A stretch of DNA of 63,974 nucleotides. Source: Hydrogenophaga sp. Lineage in GTDB: Bacteria > Pseudomonadota > Gammaproteobacteria > Burkholderiales > Burkholderiaceae_C. Each line of letters starts with the position of its first letter. The stretch's first letter is position 1. Below the pieces are notes generated by a model, which ran no database searches, had not been told where the DNA came from, and saw only the letters and a program-made list of their open reading frames with translations. Where the stretch lies: assembly GCF_026125825.1 (NCBI RefSeq), contig NZ_JAHCKK010000017.1, positions 1 through 63,974 on the forward strand, written 5' to 3'. Below are positions 63,212-63,974 of the stretch, in pieces. The position numbers and the translations under genes are program-made.

Positions 63212-63974
63212 ATGACCGCCAAGAACGCCCCCGCCAGCACCGATGCGTGGCATGCCCGTCCTGTCGACAAAACCAGCCAGACCGACGACGAACGCATCAA
63301 GGACATCACCGTGTTGCCCCCACCCGAGCACCTCATCCGCTTCTTCCCCATCGGTGGTACGCCGGTGGAGGCGCTCATCAGCAAGACCCGCCAGCGCATT
63401 CACCGCATCCTGCACGGGCAGGACGACCGTCTGCTGGTGGTGATCGGGCCTTGCTCGATCCACGATCCGGTGGCAGCCGTTGACTACGCACGCCGCCTCA
63501 AGCCGCTGCGCGAGAAATACGCCGATACGCTGGAGGTCGTGATGCGGGTCTACTTCGAGAAGCCGCGCACCACGGTGGGCTGGAAGGGCCTGATCAACGA
63601 CCCCTACCTCGATGAGAGCTATCGCATCGACGAAGGCCTGCGCATTGCGCGCCAGCTGTTGATCGAGATCAACCGCCTGGGCTTGCCGGCGGGCAGCGAG
63701 TTCCTCGACGTGATTTCGCCGCAGTACATCGGCGACCTGATCGCCTGGGGAGCGATCGGTGCGCGCACCACCGAGAGCCAGGTGCACCGCGAGCTGGCTT
63801 CGGGCCTGTCGGCACCGATCGGGTTCAAGAACGGCACCGACGGCAACATCAAGATTGCCACCGACGCGATCCAGGCGGCGGCGCGGCCGCACCATTTCCT
63901 GTCCGTCCACAAGAACGGCCAGGTGGCGATCGTCGAGACCCGCGGCAACAAGGACTGCCACGTGATCCTGCGCG
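63212..63974 (+). CDS. aroG: 3-deoxy-7-phosphoheptulonate (DAHP) synthase, class I (3' end outside window)
   Basis: The first 254 residues of a class I DAHP synthase, the entry enzyme of the shikimate pathway. Visible motifs are LLVVIGPCSIHDP (metal-binding Cys), MRVYFEKPRTTVGWKGLINDP, ISPQYIGDLIAWGAIGARTTESQVHRE and GFKNGTDGNIKIA. The frame is open to the window edge. The ATG at 63212 has CAGGAG 7 bases upstream (a GTG directly before it is less likely). The Phe-rich leader suggests a Phe- or Phe/Tyr-controlled isoenzyme. Confidence 0.93.
   Translation, partial: MTAKNAPASTDAWHARPVDKTSQTDDERIKDITVLPPPEHLIRFFPIGGTPVEALISKTRQRIHRILHGQDDRLLVVIGPCSIHDPVAAVDYARRLKPLREKYADTLEVVMRVYFEKPRTTVGWKGLINDPYLDESYRIDEGLRIARQLLIEINRLGLPAGSEFLDVISPQYIGDLIAWGAIGARTTESQVHRELASGLSAPIGFKNGTDGNIKIATDAIQAAARPHHFLSVHKNGQVAIVETRGNKDCHVILR

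Noticed and set aside
1-63974. tRNA genes, insertion sequences, prophage, integrase sites
   Set aside because: No cloverleaf, transposase, phage or attachment-site signal was seen. The only recombinase is XerC in its standard dapF neighbourhood.

Overview
The window is a high-GC chromosomal segment of a betaproteobacterium. Gene order and protein flavour point to the Comamonadaceae, most likely Hydrogenophaga or a close relative. The genus is an inference from resemblance, not a database match. The clues are the complete dcw cell-wall and division cluster running mraZ to lpxC, the cobW-dksA-hslV-hslU neighbourhood, the dapF-DUF484-xerC block, the NUDIX/metallo-beta-lactamase fusion, and a C-rich/G-rich hairpin repeat seen twice between genes. 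I see no prophage, insertion sequence, CRISPR array or tRNA. The window looks like core chromosome with small accessory patches.

Layout. 1-5.3 kb: the 3' end of an ATM1-type ABC exporter, a HypT-like LysR regulator, and a complete glutamate/aspartate ABC importer (gltIJKL) with a strong hairpin between the binding protein and the permeases. 5.4-9.7 kb: pyrC, a DUF3025 gene, a PuuA-like glutamine synthetase relative, and htpX behind a good heat-shock (sigma-32) promoter match. 9.7-17 kb: a glycine-zipper envelope protein, a GlxA-type AraC regulator divergent from a secreted M20 amidohydrolase, a COG2509 flavoprotein, a DUF2239 gene with a double CCCGGG operator, and a MATE exporter. 17-21 kb: RNase P RNA (rnpB), then a LysR regulator divergent from a Rieske oxygenase and a solute-binding protein. 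21-26 kb: a small membrane protein, the NUDIX-MBL fusion, dapF, DUF484, xerC and a DsrE-like secreted protein. 26-33 kb: a His-rich COG0523 GTPase, a DksA with a long Lys/Ala/Pro tail, a STAS protein and hslVU.

33-52 kb is the dcw cluster: mraZ, rsmH, ftsL, ftsI, murE, murF, mraY, murD, ftsW, murG, murC, ddlB, ftsQ, ftsA, ftsZ and lpxC. Most junctions overlap by 1-11 bases, so translation is probably coupled. A four-copy, 10-bp-spaced AGTG array in front of mraZ is the expected MraZ operator. 52-60 kb runs leftward: a cache-HAMP-PAS protein with no output domain, ruvC, a cdsA relative, a plsC-like acyltransferase, mtgA, tonB, an RNase II-type exonuclease and a YqiA-like esterase. 60-64 kb runs rightward: rodA, tldD and the start of a DAHP synthase (aroG).

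The most interesting signal is in front of aroG. A 24-codon open reading frame has eight Phe/Tyr/Trp codons within ten positions. It is followed by mutually exclusive pairings and a GC stem with eight Ts, which is the architecture of a ribosome-mediated attenuator. A second theme is that at least seven genes have a -10-like hexamer ending 6-11 bases before the start codon, mostly with no Shine-Dalgarno sequence, suggesting leaderless or nearly leaderless transcripts. Other unusual points are an acidic insertion of about 93 residues in MurD and a DksA that has lost three of its four zinc-finger cysteines.
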